Shown here: positions 61,568-64,000 of the stretch, piece by piece
How the letters are laid out: the number at the start of each line of letters is the position of its first letter
Position numbering within the stretch: position 1 is the stretch's first letter
NCBI GenBank assembly: GCA_035379625.1
Contig: DAOSVM010000010.1
Coordinates: forward strand, 10,956-74,955
From: DAOSCP01 sp035379625
GTDB taxonomy: Bacteria > Bacteroidota > Ignavibacteria > Ignavibacteriales > DAOSCP01
Direction: 5' to 3'
Length of the DNA stretch: 64,000 nt
Position numbers and translations under genes: made by a program
The notes under the pieces: model-generated
The model's database searches: none
What the model was told of the DNA's origin: nothing
What the model saw: only the letters and a program-made list of their open reading frames with translations

Positions 61568-62437
61568 ATGTTTAATAAAAAAAAGAAACTAATCGTTATA
61601 TTTCTTGATGGTGTAGGATACAACAAAGATAATAATAAATCAAATATTTTTCCTTATGATTTTATAAATTTATGTGGACAAAATTGTTATTATTTTGGTG
61701 TAAATGCAACTTTAAATGTACGTGGTATTCCACAAAGTGGTACTGGACAAGTTTCTTTACTTTGTGGTATTAATGCTGCAGAAGATATTTGTAAACATTA
61801 TGGACCTTTCCCACATCATTACCATAAAGAAATATTAAAGAACAAAAATATATTTAAGGTACTTGAAAGTAATCATATAGTTACTTATTTTACCAATGCT
61901 TATCCTCATAAATACTTTGATATGCTTGATAAATACATTTTTCAAGGTGCATTTGCAAGAGCTTATTCTTATACTAGAAAAAAATTAAATACTTTTAATG
62001 AATTAAAACTTAAAAAAGCTATTAGTGGTGATATAACTAATGAAAGATGGATTAATATGAACTATGAAATAGATTTAATTTCACCAGAAGAAGCAGCACA
62101 TATATTATATAATTTATCTGATTCTTTTGATTTTATTGTATATGAATATTTTTTTACCGATCATATTGGGCATGGAAAAATTACTGGAGAAACAGCAGCT
62201 AATTTATTAAATAATTTAAAATTGTTTCTAATGCAAGTAATTAATTTAGTAAATCAAAAAGAAGTTAATCTTTTAATATGCTCTGATCACGGAAACATTG
62301 AAGAACTTGATACAAAACTACACACCTATAATGATGCTTTATTTATAGCAGCTGGTAGGGAAGCAGAATATTTTTCGACTAAGATAAAATATTTATACGA
62401 TTTTTATAAAACTATATTAAATTATTTTGAGGTTTAA
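61568..62437 (+). CDS. Alkaline phosphatase superfamily metalloenzyme (phosphomutase-like)
   Basis: 289 residues with the core of the superfamily. The first metal Asp is in IVIFLDGVGYNKD, the probable Ser/Thr nucleophile in PQSGTGQVSLLCG, and further ligands in TDHIGHGKI, ICSDHGNIEEL and HTYNDALFIA. This layout is close to the cofactor-independent phosphoglycerate mutase and phosphopentomutase branch but is much shorter. There is no signal peptide, so it is cytosolic. The substrate cannot be named. It is 2 bases before trmB. Confidence 0.78.
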   Translation: MFNKKKKLIVIFLDGVGYNKDNNKSNIFPYDFINLCGQNCYYFGVNATLNVRGIPQSGTGQVSLLCGINAAEDICKHYGPFPHHYHKEILKNKNIFKVLESNHIVTYFTNAYPHKYFDMLDKYIFQGAFARAYSYTRKKLNTFNELKLKKAISGDITNERWINMNYEIDLISPEEAAHILYNLSDSFDFIVYEYFFTDHIGHGKITGETAANLLNNLKLFLMQVINLVNQKEVNLLICSDHGNIEELDTKLHTYNDALFIAAGREAEYFSTKIKYLYDFYKTILNYFEV

Positions 62438-62439
62438 AA

Positions 62440-63069
62440 ATGTCAAAAGTAAGAGTTAGGCAGCATGTTAACCCTTTTAGTCCACAATATCAAATTAAAA
62501 TACCAGTACCTAATTGGAAGGAATTATTTGAAGATTTCAATAAACCATTACATATAGATTTAGGTTGTGCAAAAGGGAGGTTAATATTTCAATTAGCTAA
62601 AAAAGATCAATCAACAAATTATTTAGGTGTTGAAATAAGAAAACCTCTGGTAGAATATGCAAATGAAGTTAAAGAAAAAGCACAATTGAAAAATCTTGCT
62701 TATATTTTTGGAAATGTTACAGTATCACCCGAGACAATTTTCAATATCAATACAAAAGACAAAATTAAATCTATAAGTATTTTATATCCAGATCCGTGCT
62801 TTAAGAAAAAGCATCATAAGAGAAGAATGGTCCAACCAGAATTAGTAGATTTTATTTCAAAATATATAAATAATGGGACAAAAATTTATTTAGCTTCAGA
62901 TGTTTTAAAAGTAATAGAAGATATGTTAGAAAAATTCCTTGCAAACGGAAATTACAAAAAACTTTCAGAAACTTGGTGTGATGAGTTTCTTCCTATCCAA
63001 TCTGAAAGAGAAATTGCTACATTGAAGAAAGGTTTACCAGTATATAAAATAATATTAGAAAAAATATAA
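62440..63069 (+). CDS. trmB: tRNA (guanine-N7-)-methyltransferase
   Basis: 209 residues. The AdoMet site is HIDLGCAKGRLIFQLAKK, followed by YLGVEIRKPLVEYA. The TrmB hallmark ILYPDPCFKKKHHKRRMVQPE carries the active-site Asp and basic residues. It forms m7G46 in tRNA. It is coupled to the phosphatase-like gene by a 2-base gap and is convergent to nadD. Confidence 0.94.
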   Translation: MSKVRVRQHVNPFSPQYQIKIPVPNWKELFEDFNKPLHIDLGCAKGRLIFQLAKKDQSTNYLGVEIRKPLVEYANEVKEKAQLKNLAYIFGNVTVSPETIFNINTKDKIKSISILYPDPCFKKKHHKRRMVQPELVDFISKYINNGTKIYLASDVLKVIEDMLEKFLANGNYKKLSETWCDEFLPIQSEREIATLKKGLPVYKIILEKI

Positions 63070-63129
63070 CATTATAATATAATCTTATTGAATATTTACT
63101 ATATGTTTATGTTATAACAGAATATTATT

Positions 63130-63708
63130 CTATAAATAAAGGTTATGTTCTATAATATATTTTTCAACCTTATCTGGAACAAGGTATTTTATTGATAATC
63201 CTTTTTGTATTCTATTTCTTATTAAAGTTGATGAAATATCAATATTTAATGTATCTGCAAAATGTATAAATGAATGGTCTGTTATATTTGTATTTATTTG
63301 ATTTTGATTTTCTCTTCTTAAAACGATAATATCACAATAATTTGGAAATAAATTATAATCTTTCCATTGATGGAGTATCAAATAATTATCATAACCAATT
63401 ATTAAATATATTTTTTTGTTGAATTTATTAAAGAAATATTTAATAGTTTCTATGCTATAAGATATTTGGTTTTTATTTAATTCGTAGTCAGATAGTTCAA
63501 ATCTACTATTATTTTTAATAGCACATTTTATTATATTTAGCCTATCAATATCGGAAATATTATAATATTCTTGATTTTTAAGAGGATTTATTTTGCAAGG
63601 AACAAAATAAATTTTATGAATATCAAACATATCAAGTAGTAAATTAGCATTTATAAGATGGCCATTGTGGATTGGGTTGAAACTTCCACCAAATATTCCA
63701 ATTTTCAT
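63130..63708 (-). CDS. nadD: Nicotinate-nucleotide adenylyltransferase
   Basis: 192 residues. The nucleotidyltransferase start IGIFGGSFNPIHNGHL contains the HxGH site, and the C-terminal ISSTLIRNRIQKG is the ATP-binding ISSTxxR motif. It adenylates NaMN to deamido-NAD. It overlaps the upstream partial gene by 4 bases. Confidence 0.95.
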   Translation of the reverse strand: MKIGIFGGSFNPIHNGHLINANLLLDMFDIHKIYFVPCKINPLKNQEYYNISDIDRLNIIKCAIKNNSRFELSDYELNKNQISYSIETIKYFFNKFNKKIYLIIGYDNYLILHQWKDYNLFPNYCDIIVLRRENQNQINTNITDHSFIHFADTLNIDISSTLIRNRIQKGLSIKYLVPDKVEKYIIEHNLYL

Positions 63709-64000
63709 AATGTAATTTTCTTATATTCAATAAACAGGTTGGTAAGTTCGTCATAGATATAATCAGGGCAGAATTTTTTACTTTCTTTATTTGATAGAAA
63801 TTGATTTAAATTGAGAATATCTTCTGAATTGCTAAATTTAAAATAATTCTGAACTATTTCTATTTTATAATTTAATAAATTTGCATTTTGCAAAATGACA
63901 TCATATTGAATTGGTAAAATTGAAATATTATTAAAAAGAGTTGGATTATAATTGTTTGTCATTATAATCGAAACTGTATCTTCTGTTTTTCCTAATAGTA
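63705..64000 (-). CDS. C-terminal end of an unidentified protein (runs off window)
   Basis: The frame is open from 64000 down to the stop at 63705, about 97 codons, so the internal ATG at 63962 is probably not the start. The visible part includes LLGKTEDTVSII, then NYFKFSNSEDILNLNQFLSNK and CPDYIYDELTNLFIEYKKI. The NSEDIL-type segment recalls the end of class I methyltransferases, but this is weak. It is translationally coupled to nadD by overlap. Confidence 0.5.
   Translation of the reverse strand, partial: LLGKTEDTVSIIMTNNYNPTLFNNISILPIQYDVILQNANLLNYKIEIVQNYFKFSNSEDILNLNQFLSNKESKKFCPDYIYDELTNLFIEYKKITL

Noticed and set aside
63070..63129. Terminator between convergent trmB and nadD
   Set aside because: The 60 bases are AT-rich, with only weak, broken inverted repeats and no T run after a stable stem.

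Overview
The window is an AT-rich bacterial chromosome segment. It fits the Bacteroidota/Chlorobiota side of the tree, most likely an Ignavibacteria-like lineage. The main reasons are three secreted proteins ending in a type IX secretion C-terminal domain with the YPNPFNP signature (starting near 11518, 23873 and 55097), an HmuY/TonB haem-uptake pair, and the menaquinone gene menC. Gene density is high on both strands. There are no rRNA genes, no CRISPR array and no prophage; one tRNA is present.

Layout. 1-6742 (minus): a DNA methyltransferase, recC and recB (recB runs off the left edge) in one overlapping operon. 6863-7447: tRNA-Pro(CGG) and a TerB-like protein. 7995-13875: FKBP isomerase, then two secreted N-acetylmuramoyl-alanine amidases around a beta-propeller protein. 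13903-19602 (minus): serA, a hybrid histidine kinase, an acyl-CoA synthetase and nth. 19727-23806: cobalamin nucleotide-loop and late corrin genes (cobT, cobQ, cbiB) with a P-loop kinase-like gene. 23873-26698: a large secreted GH13 amylase. 27227-33796: TPR protein, menC, RRM protein, HIT protein, a POT-like transporter and an esterase-like protein. 33883-39100: a second GH13 amylase, then TetR, TolC and HlyD genes of an export system with no pump gene. 39633-42797 (minus): an HmuY-like lipoprotein and a frameshifted TonB receptor behind two palindromic operator-like sites. 42940-52708: citrate synthase, a GH15-like glucoamylase, cysS, small unknowns, mtnA, recO and an HtrA protease. 52966-57108: nadA, two tandem S1/P1-type nucleases and a CitE-like lyase. 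57628-64000: nagA, rpe, a PASTA protein, a second POT-like transporter, a phosphatase-superfamily enzyme, trmB, nadD and a partial gene.

The outstanding non-coding feature is a family of about 390-425 bp GC-rich elements at 7513, 26738, 39183 and 57122, with a short relative at 52874. Each full copy has roughly 20 bp terminal inverted repeats around a chain of hairpins. Inside is a variable array of TGGCA/TGCCA modules. Stems change on both sides between copies, so base pairing appears to be maintained. All four full copies lie in the same orientation downstream of a plus-strand gene. They look like non-autonomous mobile elements, possibly expressed as a structured RNA, and I do not recognise them as a named family.

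Functional themes are alpha-glucan degradation (two GH13 enzymes, one GH15-like enzyme, one CBM48-esterase protein), type IX secretion, haem uptake, cobalamin and NAD synthesis, and recombination/DNA protection.
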